Assembly: GCF_000092045.1 (NCBI RefSeq)
Contig: NC_007761.1
Span: 1,119,001 to 1,183,000 of the forward strand
Source of the DNA: Rhizobium etli CFN 42
GTDB taxonomy: Bacteria > Pseudomonadota > Alphaproteobacteria > Rhizobiales > Rhizobiaceae
Reading direction: 5' to 3'
DNA: 64,000 nt
In this document: piece by piece, positions 32,908 to 41,775 of the stretch
Position numbering within the stretch: position 1 is the stretch's first letter
How the letters are laid out: each line of letters begins with the position of its first letter
Translations under genes and position numbers: made by a program
The notes under the pieces: model-generated
What the model was told of the DNA's origin: nothing
The model's database searches: none
What the model saw: the letters and a program-made list of their open reading frames with translations, nothing else

Positions 32908-33877
32908 TCCGACCCAGACCGCAGCGGCGCAGACGGCCACCAATGTCGACACCGCCATCGCCAATGCGGGCCTCAGCCACACCAACCAGTACACGCCGGA
33001 TGGTTCGCTGGAATACAAGGTCACCGGCTATCAGACAATGACCGACCAGAACGGCAAGACCTATAAGCTGCCGACCTATTCCGCCTATCAGACCTATTCG
33101 CCCGAGAATCAGGCGATCTACGATCAGACCCAGCAGACGCAGCTCGGCCTTGCCAGGCTCGCCAACGACCAGACCGCCAAGGTCTCCGGCATCCTCGGCA
33201 GCAATGTCGATCTCAGCGCCGGCAATGTCGACAAATATGTCAATGATCACTGGCAATCCGGCTTCAACAACCAGTGGGACCGCGACCAGGCGAGCCTCGA
33301 GCAGAGCCTGGCCGACAAGGGCATCGCGATCGGCTCGGCGGCTTACGACAACGCCATGCGCGATTTTACCACCCGCAAGCAGGCCGCCTCCGACCAATAT
33401 CTCGGCGACATGCATTCGAATGCGCAAAACTCGATCCTGACCGAGCGCAACCAGCCGCTGAACGAGATCTCGGCGCTGATGTCGGGCTCGCAGGTGCATC
33501 AGCCGAACTACGTCAACACGCCGACGACGCAGCTTCCGACCGTCGACCAGGCCGGGCTGATCAACGAGAACTTCAATCAGAAGATGGGCATCTACAACCA
33601 GCAGCTCGCACAATCGAACGCCGCCATGGGCGGCCTCTTCGGCCTCGGCGGAACACTCCTTGGCGGCTGGGCGAAATCCGACCGGCGGCTGAAGCAAGAC
33701 ATCAAACGCGTCGGCACGCTGGAGAACGGCCTGCCGGTTTACGCCTTCCGCTACAAGGAGGGCGGCCCGATGCAGCTCGGCCTGATGTCCGACGATGTGC
33801 GAGAAATCCACCCGGACGCGGTGTTCGAACATGCGGACGGCTTCGACCGCGTCGACAACGAAAGGGCAGTGGCATGA
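32873..33877 (+). CDS. Tail/ejection protein with C-terminal S74 intramolecular chaperone
   Basis: The protein is 334 aa. The N-terminal ~260 residues are Gln/Asn-rich helical (AIYDQTQQTQLGLARLANDQ; SLADKGIAIGSAAYDNAMRD). The C-terminal ~70 residues are a peptidase S74 domain: SDRRLKQDIKRVG carries the Ser-Lys dyad, followed by GLPVYAFRYKEGGPMQLGLM and VREIHPDAV. In endosialidases and tail spikes this domain trimerises the fibre and then cuts itself off before the Ser. The Gly-rich AAMGGLFGLGGTLLGGW just ahead resembles a membrane-active ejection-protein segment. It overlaps the next gene (ATGA). Confidence 0.8.
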   Translation: MVSTPKPPKAPDPTQTAAAQTATNVDTAIANAGLSHTNQYTPDGSLEYKVTGYQTMTDQNGKTYKLPTYSAYQTYSPENQAIYDQTQQTQLGLARLANDQTAKVSGILGSNVDLSAGNVDKYVNDHWQSGFNNQWDRDQASLEQSLADKGIAIGSAAYDNAMRDFTTRKQAASDQYLGDMHSNAQNSILTERNQPLNEISALMSGSQVHQPNYVNTPTTQLPTVDQAGLINENFNQKMGIYNQQLAQSNAAMGGLFGLGGTLLGGWAKSDRRLKQDIKRVGTLENGLPVYAFRYKEGGPMQLGLMSDDVREIHPDAVFEHADGFDRVDNERAVA

Positions 33878-34311
33878 GGGGTTTCCTCTTCGGCGGCGAT
33901 ACCGGCAAGACACAAAATGAGATCAGCGACGAGCGCAAGCGGCTGGCCTATGCCGTGCTGCAGCAGGGCATGGAGACGAGCCCGGTGCAATCGCCGTGGC
34001 AAGGGGCGGCGCGTCTCGTCCAGGCCGTGATGGGCGGGCTGGCGCTCAGGCAGGAGGATAAGGAGCAGCGTGCGGGTGCGGCTGAAGCTCCCCCACCGAT
34101 CATCTCCTCCGACGAAGCATTCGATCGCAATGACAAGCTCAACCCGGCCGATGCCACTCCCGTAGCGTCAGGACAAGCGAAAGCGGTCACTCCACCGGTC
34201 GCTGCCTCGGTCGTTCCGGGACAACGGGCTACCCCTGTCGCCCTTGCTGAAACCACGCCTTCGAGCATGCGCAAAACACCGAACGGCACCTTGTGGAGCA
34301 TTGAACAGTAA
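33874..34311 (+). CDS. Phage hypothetical protein, 145 aa
   Basis: Starts at ATG 33874 overlapping the stop of the S74 protein (ATGA) and ends overlapping the next start (TAATG). The N-terminal 60 residues are helical (NEISDERKRLAYAVLQQGME, WQGAARLVQAVMGGLALRQE), with a segment seen in phage tail or ejection proteins. The rest is Pro/Ala/Thr-rich and disordered. The function is not recognised. The tight coupling places it in the ejection-protein group of the short-tailed particle. Confidence 0.55.
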   Translation: MRGFLFGGDTGKTQNEISDERKRLAYAVLQQGMETSPVQSPWQGAARLVQAVMGGLALRQEDKEQRAGAAEAPPPIISSDEAFDRNDKLNPADATPVASGQAKAVTPPVAASVVPGQRATPVALAETTPSSMRKTPNGTLWSIEQ

Positions 34312-35732
34312 TGGCGACAATCCAGGTTAATGGCCAGAAATTGACCGTCGACGACAGCTTTTTGAGCCTCTCTCCGGACGACCAGAGTCTTCTGGTTGAT
34401 GAGCTATCGCGGAGTCTCCCTCAGCCCACAGATAGCGCCCCTCCACCTGTAGATAAGAGTCATATCGGACAACTTTGGCCGATCAGCCGGGACCGCGACG
34501 GGAACAGATATTTCGATAGCGCCGCCGGCATTCTGGGGATGGCAAAACCCGCCTTCATGCTTCCGGGTGACGTCTACAGCGGCAAGGTACAGATGTTTGG
34601 CCCAGATGGGAGGCCGACCATGGAGGGCATTGGCCGCTCGTTGGAATTTGCGTCGATCTTCACACCGGCAACGCCGGGGCTTCGCTCAGGAGAGGCGATC
34701 GTCCCAGGCGTGAGCAAGAACTTGCGAAAGCCAGATAAGCTGGAGCCGCCATCCGGCGACGCTCTCTATGCCGAAGCAAATCGCAACTTCGAGACGATGC
34801 GTAACAGTCGTGTTGATTACTCAGCCGATGCCGTAAAAACAATGGCAGAGGCAGCCAAAACGAAGCTCGAAAAAGAGGGTTTCGACGCAGACATCGCCGG
34901 GAAGACTCATAAAATTCTCGCCAAGCTCTCCACTCCTCCGGAAGACAGCTTCGCGAGCATCGAGGGATTGGACGCAGCCCGCAAGACGTTCGAAAAAATA
35001 GTCCAAAACGTCAAAGATCCGAACGATCAAGCTGCAGCGTCGCGAGTTATTCGAGAATTGGACGAGTTCATTGAGGCTGCCGATCCGGCGACGGTCGTTG
35101 CCGGAAAGGCCACTGACGCGGCCGACGCCCTTAAGGCCGCAAGCGGCAATTCCGCAGCCGCAAAGCGTTCCGATATCCTGAACGGGACTGATAGATCTCC
35201 AGATTCCCGCGCTGTACGGCATAATTCGGCCGAGAACGGTGCCGATGCGATTCGTCAACGTGTTGCCTCGACGCTTCTGCAGGACCAGGAGATGTTCGGC
35301 TTTTCTCCCGAAGAATTGGCAGCGCTCAAGACCATTGCCGAGGGAAGCGCGGCCCAGAACGTCACGCGTCGGATAGGAAAATTTCTGGAGGGCGGAAGCG
35401 GTATGGCCAGGATGCTGGGCGCGGCGGCCGGCGGCGCCGCGGCAGCGGTGGCGAGCAAGACTGGCGGCGCCGGAGCCACCGCCAGCGGCGCGGCTGTGGG
35501 TGCTTTGGTCCCGACGGTCCTGGGCCAGGGCAGTAATGAACTGTCGAATATCCTGACATGGCGGGCGTTGTCTGCCGCTGATCGAATGGTTCGGCAGCGT
35601 TCCCCGCTTTACGAGGCCACGCTGAATGCGGCGCCGAAGGAAGTCGTCCGCCAACCGAAGGCGGAGGCACTCGTAAGAGCTTTATTGCTTTCTCAGCAGC
35701 CGCAGCAGCAAAATGGCGGGGGTGGGTGGTGA
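34311..35732 (+). CDS. Putative internal virion/ejection protein
   Basis: The protein is 473 aa. The N-terminus ATIQVNGQKLTVDDSFLSLS followed by PDDQSLLVDELSRSL is a recurrent module at the start of phage ejection or structural proteins. The middle is helical and charged (DAVKTMAEAAKTKLEKEGFD). The C-terminal third has a Gly/Ala membrane-like segment (ARMLGAAAGGAAAAVASKTG) as in proteins that enter the cell envelope during DNA injection. Codon usage becomes somewhat more AT-rich here than in the capsid genes. Family name not recognised. Confidence 0.6.
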   Translation: MATIQVNGQKLTVDDSFLSLSPDDQSLLVDELSRSLPQPTDSAPPPVDKSHIGQLWPISRDRDGNRYFDSAAGILGMAKPAFMLPGDVYSGKVQMFGPDGRPTMEGIGRSLEFASIFTPATPGLRSGEAIVPGVSKNLRKPDKLEPPSGDALYAEANRNFETMRNSRVDYSADAVKTMAEAAKTKLEKEGFDADIAGKTHKILAKLSTPPEDSFASIEGLDAARKTFEKIVQNVKDPNDQAAASRVIRELDEFIEAADPATVVAGKATDAADALKAASGNSAAAKRSDILNGTDRSPDSRAVRHNSAENGADAIRQRVASTLLQDQEMFGFSPEELAALKTIAEGSAAQNVTRRIGKFLEGGSGMARMLGAAAGGAAAAVASKTGGAGATASGAAVGALVPTVLGQGSNELSNILTWRALSAADRMVRQRSPLYEATLNAAPKEVVRQPKAEALVRALLLSQQPQQQNGGGGW

Positions 35733-35737
35733 TGGGG

Positions 35738-35911
35738 CTATCCCCGCATATCTTCCCACAAAATGGCAACCCCCAATGCCATCACGCTTATCGGCATGGC
35801 CCAAATAATCATTTTGACCGGTTGGCTGGCATGCAGGAACATGTAACCGCCGACTGATGCACCGCCAATCGCCATCATCGTCCCCAGTGTCATCGATATG
35901 AATTTCCTCAT
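35738..35911 (-). CDS. Small membrane protein, 57 aa
   Basis: A short gene on the opposite strand to all surrounding phage genes. It starts at ATG 35911 (MRKFISMTLGTMMAIGGASV) with AGGAAAG seven bases upstream and stops at TAG 35738. Two hydrophobic segments (ISMTLGTMMAIGGASVGGYM and KMIIWAMPISVMALGVAILW) separated by a short turn give a hairpin in the membrane. It could be a holin-like, superinfection-exclusion or small moron protein. No family is recognised. Start, signal and clean composition argue that it is real. Confidence 0.55.
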   Translation of the reverse strand: MRKFISMTLGTMMAIGGASVGGYMFLHASQPVKMIIWAMPISVMALGVAILWEDMRG

Positions 35912-36043
35912 CAAAAATCTTTCCTGAGCGCTTGGGAGCCTGTGGAGTTCATAATGGCAGCCACCCGCAGGCGATCTGCATTGGGATGGCCATCGGCAGC
36001 AATGTTGCGAGCGTCACCATCAAACCAAGTGCGCCGCCCAAGA

Positions 36044-36180
36044 GTCAATTGCCGGGGGCCTTTTTGTTTGGAGATTATCAGCGACAGGTCATCGACCCCG
36101 CGCCCTGAATGCGCTGACCACCGACTTCGGAATCGAAATTACCAACTTGCTGCCGCGCGACGGCTCGGCACGGAATAAAC
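36044..36180 (+). pseudogene. Decayed duplicate of the tail-fibre gene 5' end
   Basis: The stretch repeats, with deletions, the DNA at 37315-37500. GGGGGCCTTTTTGTTTGGAGAT matches the terminator and ribosome-binding region in front of the tail-fibre gene (shared core GGGGCCTTTTT). CAGGTCATCGACCC, AATGCGCTGACCACCGACTTCGG-type and CTGCCGCGCGACGGCTCGGC match the coding part. About 85 codons' worth of sequence between the start and the AGGTCATCGACC block is lost and frames are broken. It is the left-hand scar of a duplication that encloses the methyltransferase gene. Confidence 0.8.
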
Positions 36181-36326
36181 AGGCCACCTCGAAATAAGAG
36201 ACTTGTTAGTACTTTAAATTGAGATCACGCAGAGGTAAAACTATTGGTGGCGGGGCGCCCGTTAGTGCTGTAGACGGTCAGTTCATCTTCGACTGCCACT
36301 TGCCAATAGTCCACATGCAGGCCTCT

Positions 36327-37154
36327 ATGCTCAAACTTCTCGTCAAAAAGGTTCTACCTGGTTCCGCAATTGCAGCCGTAAATCACTGGCGGACGCGTGA
36401 GAGGTCGTACAGATCATGGAGAAGAGCCGCGGCGGCAGCTCCCGCGTATGGAGATGAGCATCTCACAGCATTCCGGATAGAACGGTCGCGGCAATTGATT
36501 GGGAAGGAAGAGTCCTATGTCCAAACACCCGCGGAACTTCTGCCGGCCATGGATATCCCGTCCGGCCGATTCGTTGATTTCGGTGGATCCGCTGGTGAAC
36601 TGTGCGCCGTTTTGCAAAAGCAGTTCCCCGCCTGGTCATTCACAGTGGTAGAGACAAAATCCGTGGCTGACGCCGCGCAGGCGTTAAGGCCGGCGATATC
36701 GTATTCCGACCAATTGCCGGCTGAGTTTGACGTATTCTACAGCAGCGGCACGCTTCAATACCTTGCTGATCCGGAACAATTGTGGCGGGAGGCTCTGAGC
36801 CGGACAACTCGTTACGCCTATCTGGCGCGGAATGCCTTCTCAAAAAAAAAGCGTTTCACCGTCCAGTCGTCCCGGCTTTTCGATAATGGCGCTGGCCCGG
36901 TTCCTGAAGGATTCGACAACATAGAGATACGTTATCCGCACCAGACCATTTCAGAAGCATTATTAAAGGGAATAGCCGACGAAATGGGCTTTGATCTCAC
37001 TGCTCGCTTCGAAGGCCGCAACAGTGGCGTGATCGGTACCCGCGCGGATGTCTATGGAGCCGACCTCTTGTTCAAGAGACGACAGTCCCACGTTCAGAAA
37101 ACAAGGCGGAAAACAGGGCGTCTCTTTCGAGCCGTCTTTTCCCGCGTTGCCTGA
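36327..37154 (+). CDS. TIGR04325-type SAM-dependent methyltransferase (phage moron)
   Basis: The protein is about 275 aa from ATG 36327 (in-frame ATGs at 36315 and 36219 also exist). It has YRSWRRAAAAAPAYGDEHL, then the SAM-binding core RFVDFGGSAGELCAVLQKQF, WSFTVVETKSVADAAQ, DVFYSSGTLQYLADPEQLW and a C-terminal RNSGVIGTRADVYGADLLF. These are the features of the TIGR04325 methyltransferases, often found in surface-polysaccharide or lipopolysaccharide clusters. It probably methylates a sugar on the cell surface. It is not a particle gene, has lower GC than its neighbours, and lies between a decayed and an intact copy of the tail-fibre 5' region. Confidence 0.75.
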   Translation: MLKLLVKKVLPGSAIAAVNHWRTRERSYRSWRRAAAAAPAYGDEHLTAFRIERSRQLIGKEESYVQTPAELLPAMDIPSGRFVDFGGSAGELCAVLQKQFPAWSFTVVETKSVADAAQALRPAISYSDQLPAEFDVFYSSGTLQYLADPEQLWREALSRTTRYAYLARNAFSKKKRFTVQSSRLFDNGAGPVPEGFDNIEIRYPHQTISEALLKGIADEMGFDLTARFEGRNSGVIGTRADVYGADLLFKRRQSHVQKTRRKTGRLFRAVFSRVA

Positions 37155-37309
37155 CCTCAACAGCGGACAAACTCAAGTGCCCGTCTTAAGGGAGGACGCT
37201 GCGTTTCCATATCCGCGATCTTGAGGTGTCGGACCGGGGCAGTCGATCTCTCGACTTGGCTAATCAACCCGCGCCGCCCGTCACCAGGCATCGCTACACA
37301 CGCCACAAT

Positions 37310-37334
37310 GGCCTCGCAATCGCGGGGCCTTTTT
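37310..37334 (+). terminator. Intrinsic terminator ahead of the tail-fibre gene
   Basis: GGCCTCGC-AATC-GCGGGGCC forms an eight-pair stem (one G-T wobble) followed by TTTTTC. It lies just before the tail-fibre ribosome-binding site (GGAGATGATGA). It would end transcripts from the methyltransferase gene, or attenuate reading into the tail fibre. The decayed copy at 36050-36072 keeps the right arm and T run only. Confidence 0.75.
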
Positions 37335-37349
37335 CTTTGGAGATGATGA

Positions 37350-38704
37350 ATGCCAAGAAATCCATCAACCGGCGTCTATTCGAAACCCGCCGGAACGACG
37401 CCTTCTGTCGGCCAGGTCATCGACCCGGCACCCTGGAACGCGCTGACTACCGACCTCGGCAACGAAATCACCAACTCGCTGCCGCGCGACGGCTCGGCGC
37501 CGATGACCGCGCCACTTAAAACGGCAAGCGGCACGGCTTCAGCGCCCGGCATCGGTTTCGCCACCAATCCCCAGACCGGCCTCTATCTGAAGGGCGGCGG
37601 GCTCTTAGGGTTCACGCAGAACGGCGTCGACGTCGGGTTCGACAAAGCGTCGGTTTATGCGGCGAAGTCAGGGGATTACACGGCGGTTGCGTCCGACGAC
37701 AATGCGGTCCATCGCTTTACCCAGGCCGCGACGCTCACCCTCAGCGCAGCGGCAACGCTCGGCGCAAACTGGCACTATTCATCGTTGCCGATGGTGGGGA
37801 CGTGACGATTGATCCCACGGGGTCGGAGACGATCGATGGCACGGCTACGCTTGTCCTCAAGGACGGCCATAGCGTCAACATCATATGTTCGGGCGCCGCC
37901 TTCTTTACCGACAAGGTCTATTCCAGGATTCAGAGTAAAGCCGACAGCTCGGCTGTCGGCGATTTCGTCGTCGGCCTCATCCTTTCCAACAACGGCGCCA
38001 ACCCGAACACCCATATCGACTTTGCCTCCGGCTCGGCCCGGTCGGGTGCGAGTTTCGTGTCCAGCGCGGCGTCATTTGCCAAGAGGGTGACCGGAACATT
38101 TGCGGCCGGAACGGGCGCGGGCGGCCTCGATGCCGGCGCCGTCGCAGCAAATGCGACATACTTTGCCTACGCCTTGCGCAAGGATGCCGACCTGTCTTTC
38201 GACGTGGTTTTCTCGACCTCACCGATCATCGGCGGCATCACTACGACACTGCTTACCGGCTATACGATCGTGAAATGCATCGGCGTCGTGCTAACAGATG
38301 GAAGTTCGAGCATTCGGCCGTTTGTTCTGTATCCACGTGACGAATATACCTTTGTAACGCCGGTCAAGGATGCTGCCAATGCCGCTATCTCTACAACCTC
38401 GACATTCCTGGCACTGACAGTGCCAAATGGAGCGCGGGTGAAGGCAAAATTGAGATTCCAGTATACTTCCTCCGCCACGACGGCCGCCGCGCTTTTTTCA
38501 GATCCCTCACAGGGAATACTGGCTGCAAGCATCGGCAATGACGGCGGCAACGTCGGCTCTGTCCAGGTCGCCGGCAACTATGCCATCGGCTCAGCGGATA
38601 TATGGACAAACACGAACAAGCAAATCCGCCAAGTCGCGGGCGCAGCCGGCAATATATGGATGTGGACCGATGGCTTCTATTTCCCGTGTGGGAGGGCTGC
38701 ATAG
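37350..38704 (+). pseudogene. Phage tail fibre gene, split by a one-base frameshift
   Basis: From ATG 37350 the protein reads PRNPSTGVYSKPAGTTPSVG, VIDPAPWNALTTDLGNEITN and GIGFATNPQTGLYLKGGG, the N-terminal module of rhizobial phage tail fibres, up to TLGANWHY. After 37776 the frame runs into a stop at 37805. In the -1 frame the protein continues FIVADGGDVTIDPTGSETIDG and on to FPCGRAA at 38704. Loss of one T in TATTTC (now TATTC, 37776-37780) explains the break. The rebuilt fibre is ~451 aa and should bind a host surface sugar. The C-terminal part alone could start at ATG 37802. Confidence 0.75.
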
Positions 38705-39119
38705 TGCCTTTTGCAATTCCGGCTAACGCTTCGCAGGCCGATCCTCCGCGCTAGTGGTGTTATAAGTAGCCTAGCAGGACGCGAAACGCCGGATACCTTC
38801 GACTATAGCGGAACCTTCGTCAAGGATAGCCACATGATGGCGGCGGGGTTTGCGACATACGCTTCTCGGCGGCGCAGATCAGCGCATTTTTTCAGGAGGC
38901 GGCAAATTGTAAGCTTGAAACCGCCATTATTGATGCCACGTCTTTTGCAATGATTACTCTCGTTTCGGTTCGCGGTTCCACACGCCGAGAGAAATCGTTC
39001 ATCTGCTGAGAGGTCCGCTTCGGCCCCGGCTTTTACGCAGGACAACCGTACATCCGCGTTGAACCGCGTTGCCTTCCATCGTATAGCCCAGGGATGAAAT
39101 TAGCGATAGCGGTGATCAA
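38705..39119. other. Spacer between tail fibre and methyltransferase, no gene seen
   Basis: About 415 bases. A few short open frames have no ribosome-binding site or protein-like composition. GC falls toward the right end, where the imported methyltransferase begins. It probably holds the junction of the inserted segment and the promoter of the methyltransferase gene. Confidence 0.4.
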
Positions 39120-40043
39120 GTGACTTCGATTTTAGAGCAGTTGTTGAGCGTGTTCTGGCTCCGGCCTGAGACCGCTATCTGGAGGTATTTGGATATCGAG
39201 GCGATGAAGGGCTTCGAATTCGAAGGGAGATCGCTAGACTTTGGATGCGGAGACGGCGTCTTTTCGTTCATTAGAGCGGGGGGGCGGTTTAGCGCAGGCT
39301 TCGATGCATTTCAAAAGACGGAGAAACTTGACCGATTTTATCAGAACGTAGACGTGTATGACTCCTATGATGAGAGTTACGATCCCCTCGTGGCGAGCTC
39401 TCCTTCGTACCAGATAAGCGTCGGCTTCGATCATAAAGCTAATCTACTTCGAAAAGCGGCGGCGCTGAATTTCTATAAGGAAACGATCGAGGGAGATGGA
39501 AACGCGCCCCTACCTTTCGACAGTAATTCGTTTGGCTCGATCTTTTCTAACATCGTCTATTGGCTGGATAATCCGGCTGAGGTCATGTCTGAGCTGGGAA
39601 GAATTTTGGTGCCCGGCGGCAAGATCTGCCTGATGCTACCGAATGAAACCCTTCCACAGTTCAGCTTCTATAACTCCTTATATGCCAAGACCAAGGATGA
39701 GCAGTGGAAGTGGCTTGAATTGTTAGACCGCGGAAGACTGAGCGATAACATAAAGCAGTCAAAATCAGATGATGCTTGGCGGGAGATTTTTAGAAGCGCA
39801 GGCCTTTCGGTTTCTCACCATTCACAACACCTGCCCAAAGTGGTAATCCAAGCATGGGATATTGGTTTTCGACCGATGTTTCCGGCGCTCATGAGCATGG
39901 TTGCGAGCGTCGATCCTCAGAAGTTGCCAAGCATAAAAGCAGAGTGGGTAGATGCACTCCGGATGTTTGCAAATCCTCTCACTGCTATAGGCCAAAAAAA
40001 TGATGGCAGCAGTGCATTTCACTGCTATGTCCTTACCAAGTGA
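39120..40043 (+). CDS. Class I SAM-dependent methyltransferase (phage moron)
   Basis: The protein is 307 aa. SAM-binding features: GRSLDFGCGDGVFSFIRAGG (motif I), FDSNSFGSIFSNIVYWLDNP (motif II/III) and a post-core LGRILVPGGKICLMLPNETL. The C-terminal ~120 residues are a family-specific extension with a YNSLYAKTKDEQWKWLELL helix. The gene is visibly AT-richer than the phage structural genes, which points to separate acquisition. Context with an acyltransferase and a membrane glycan protein suggests a sugar or surface-polymer substrate. Start: GTG 39120 follows AGCGGTGATCA with only a weak ribosome-binding site. Confidence 0.7.
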   Translation: MTSILEQLLSVFWLRPETAIWRYLDIEAMKGFEFEGRSLDFGCGDGVFSFIRAGGRFSAGFDAFQKTEKLDRFYQNVDVYDSYDESYDPLVASSPSYQISVGFDHKANLLRKAAALNFYKETIEGDGNAPLPFDSNSFGSIFSNIVYWLDNPAEVMSELGRILVPGGKICLMLPNETLPQFSFYNSLYAKTKDEQWKWLELLDRGRLSDNIKQSKSDDAWREIFRSAGLSVSHHSQHLPKVVIQAWDIGFRPMFPALMSMVASVDPQKLPSIKAEWVDALRMFANPLTAIGQKNDGSSAFHCYVLTK

Positions 40044-40250
40044 TCGATCCGTTAGCGGCCTTCCCAATTCAGCCGGCCAGTTCAGCAGTTTGGGCCAGTT
40101 TGTGGGATCATACCTAGTGGTGAATGTTTGGCGCGATTGAATTGTAGTGTAGCTAGTCGGCGCAGCATTCTTCATTAGCTTGCGCTTTTACAGTTGCGTC
40201 AGTTTGGCATTTCGCTGTTGCAGGAATCGGTCCTCAGCACCTTTGAGCGG

Positions 40251-41249
40251 CTACGCACCGTCGCTTATCGCGATCCCATCGCGTTCTTCCAAGCGACGTC
40301 TGGCCCCTAGCTCCTCCATCTTTGCTTTGGCACGGCGTGCGGCGGCATGGCACGGCTTCTCGATCCATCGGTAGAACGGATAGGCGAGAGCCAGCGACAG
40401 GGCGCAAACGACGATCGGCGTCGTCACCAACCATCCAATTGCCGCGGCCGCGATGACGTGGACGAGGTAAATTGAAAAGCAGGCCTCACCGATGGTCTCC
40501 AAGACATTGATGGGGCCTCTTTCAGAGGCGTTCCTGATCTCCACCAGTATCCAGCAAGCGGCGAGCGCCGAGAACGGCACCATGGTCAGGTAAAAGCCGG
40601 CTGCGGTGTTCATCGTCGCCCAATAGAGAGCAGAAGCAGTTGCGGCAGTCGCGGCGCGCCAGCCCCAAACATGGCCTGGCAGCTTCAGACGGTGAAGATT
40701 TTCAGCAAGGTAGCAGCCGAGGAGCCATGCGGGGATCCCGACAACCCAATTGAGTTGTGGTCCGTAGGCTTTGGCGTTTCCGTATTGGTCAGAGCCAACG
40801 CCTATCGCTACGCCATATGCGGCCACGACAGATGCCACGATGAGCAAGGGCCAATCAATCCGGCGAGAGATGGCTAGGATAAGGGGATAAAGGCAGTAGT
40901 AAATTGCCTCGCAAACGACGGACCAGAGAATATAGCCGTCGATCGGATTGTAGGCTCGCATACCCAGCGCTTGCGCCAGGATGAAGGCTGCGGCGGCTGG
41001 CGGCACTATCCGAATAAAGCGGCCGGCAAGGAATGGCCCGACCGGAAGCATGCGCGCCCGGTACGGATAGTGGATGCAGAAGCCCGAGACTACAAAGAAG
41101 GCAATTACCGCCGGATGGCCCGTGAAGAGGTATTTCGAAAGTCCGGGCATCGCCGGGCCAAGAAGGTGCGCGAATACAACAGACAGGGCGGCAACCGCTC
41201 TGACGGTATCGATACCTTCGACTTTGCCCGAATTTTGAAGTGAATGCAT
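40251..41249 (-). CDS. OafA/acyltransferase-3 family membrane O-acyltransferase (phage moron)
   Basis: The protein is about 332 aa from ATG 41249; a TTG at 41291 would add 14 residues. It has the acyltransferase-3 start (IDTVRAVAALSVVFAHLLGP, with the catalytic His in VFAH), the downstream FFVVSGFCIHYPYRAR arginine motif and about ten transmembrane helices. The family moves acyl groups, usually acetyl, onto O-antigen, peptidoglycan or exopolysaccharide sugars. In many temperate phages such a gene changes the receptor of the lysogen and blocks superinfection. It is transcribed opposite to the structural genes, as is usual for independently expressed morons. Confidence 0.8.
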   Translation of the reverse strand: MHSLQNSGKVEGIDTVRAVAALSVVFAHLLGPAMPGLSKYLFTGHPAVIAFFVVSGFCIHYPYRARMLPVGPFLAGRFIRIVPPAAAAFILAQALGMRAYNPIDGYILWSVVCEAIYYCLYPLILAISRRIDWPLLIVASVVAAYGVAIGVGSDQYGNAKAYGPQLNWVVGIPAWLLGCYLAENLHRLKLPGHVWGWRAATAATASALYWATMNTAAGFYLTMVPFSALAACWILVEIRNASERGPINVLETIGEACFSIYLVHVIAAAAIGWLVTTPIVVCALSLALAYPFYRWIEKPCHAAARRAKAKMEELGARRRLEERDGIAISDGA

Positions 41250-41347
41250 GCGGCCAAGTAACCTCGGCGCGAATACTTTATCAAGAGACAATTATTAGTG
41301 TACTTGCGAGTACTCTAATAAGCCGCCGACACTGAGGCAAAAACCCC

Positions 41348-41560
41348 ATGAAATTGATCCGCAACAAGCGCCGCGGTGCTCACGTGGTCGCTGTCCATGT
41401 GGTGCGTCTACTTGGCTTGTTGGAACTGCTGCCGTATGTCGTGCCGCACCTCGATGACTTCATCCCGAAATGGCTGTCGATCGGCATCCTTCTGATGTCT
41501 CCCATCGCGCGCGTCATCCACCAGAAGAATCTCAAAGACGAACAGGCTCAAGAAAGGTAG
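41348..41560 (+). CDS. DUF7940-like small membrane protein (copy 1, lysis cassette duplicate)
   Basis: The protein is 70 aa. A basic start (MKLIRNKRRGAHVVAVHVVR) leads into two hydrophobic segments (LLGLLELLPYVVPHL and WLSIGILLMSPIARVIHQ) and a charged tail. The layout matches the DUF7940-type phage proteins coded next to lysozymes, a possible holin-like component. A diverged counterpart lies at 44163-44396. Here it is followed by a broken lysozyme copy, so this is the left half of a duplicated lysis cassette. GAGG lies nine bases before ATG. Confidence 0.6.
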   Translation: MKLIRNKRRGAHVVAVHVVRLLGLLELLPYVVPHLDDFIPKWLSIGILLMSPIARVIHQKNLKDEQAQER

Positions 41561-41695
41561 CGCCGCAGCCGCGATGGCCGTTGCATTTGGTCGGGTCCTT
41601 CGAAAGGCTCCCGCAGCATGCTTTATCCAGACCCGGCCACTTAAGGCCAGCCGTGGACGATCTGCTATGGCAGCGCCCGCAATGCCTGGACAAAA
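41553..41695 (+). pseudogene. Decayed duplicate of the GH24 lysozyme gene 5' end
   Basis: The DNA parallels 44388-44525: GGTAGCGCCGCAGCCGCGATGGCC, GCCACTTAAGGCCAGCCGTGG and CGATCTGCTATGGCAGC match the intact lysozyme start (each quoted in part, e.g. GGCCAGCCGTGGAC). Substitutions and indels break the frame after the first ~20 codons, and the catalytic Glu region is altered. Similarity fades beyond 41695. The fragment lies before the large membrane-protein gene, while the intact lysozyme lies behind it. Confidence 0.8.
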
Positions 41696-41775
41696 GACCC
41701 CTCAATCTTCAAAATCAATCCGCACCAGGCCATTCCAAGACCAAACACCTAAGCAAATTGCGGACGCGTCCGATT

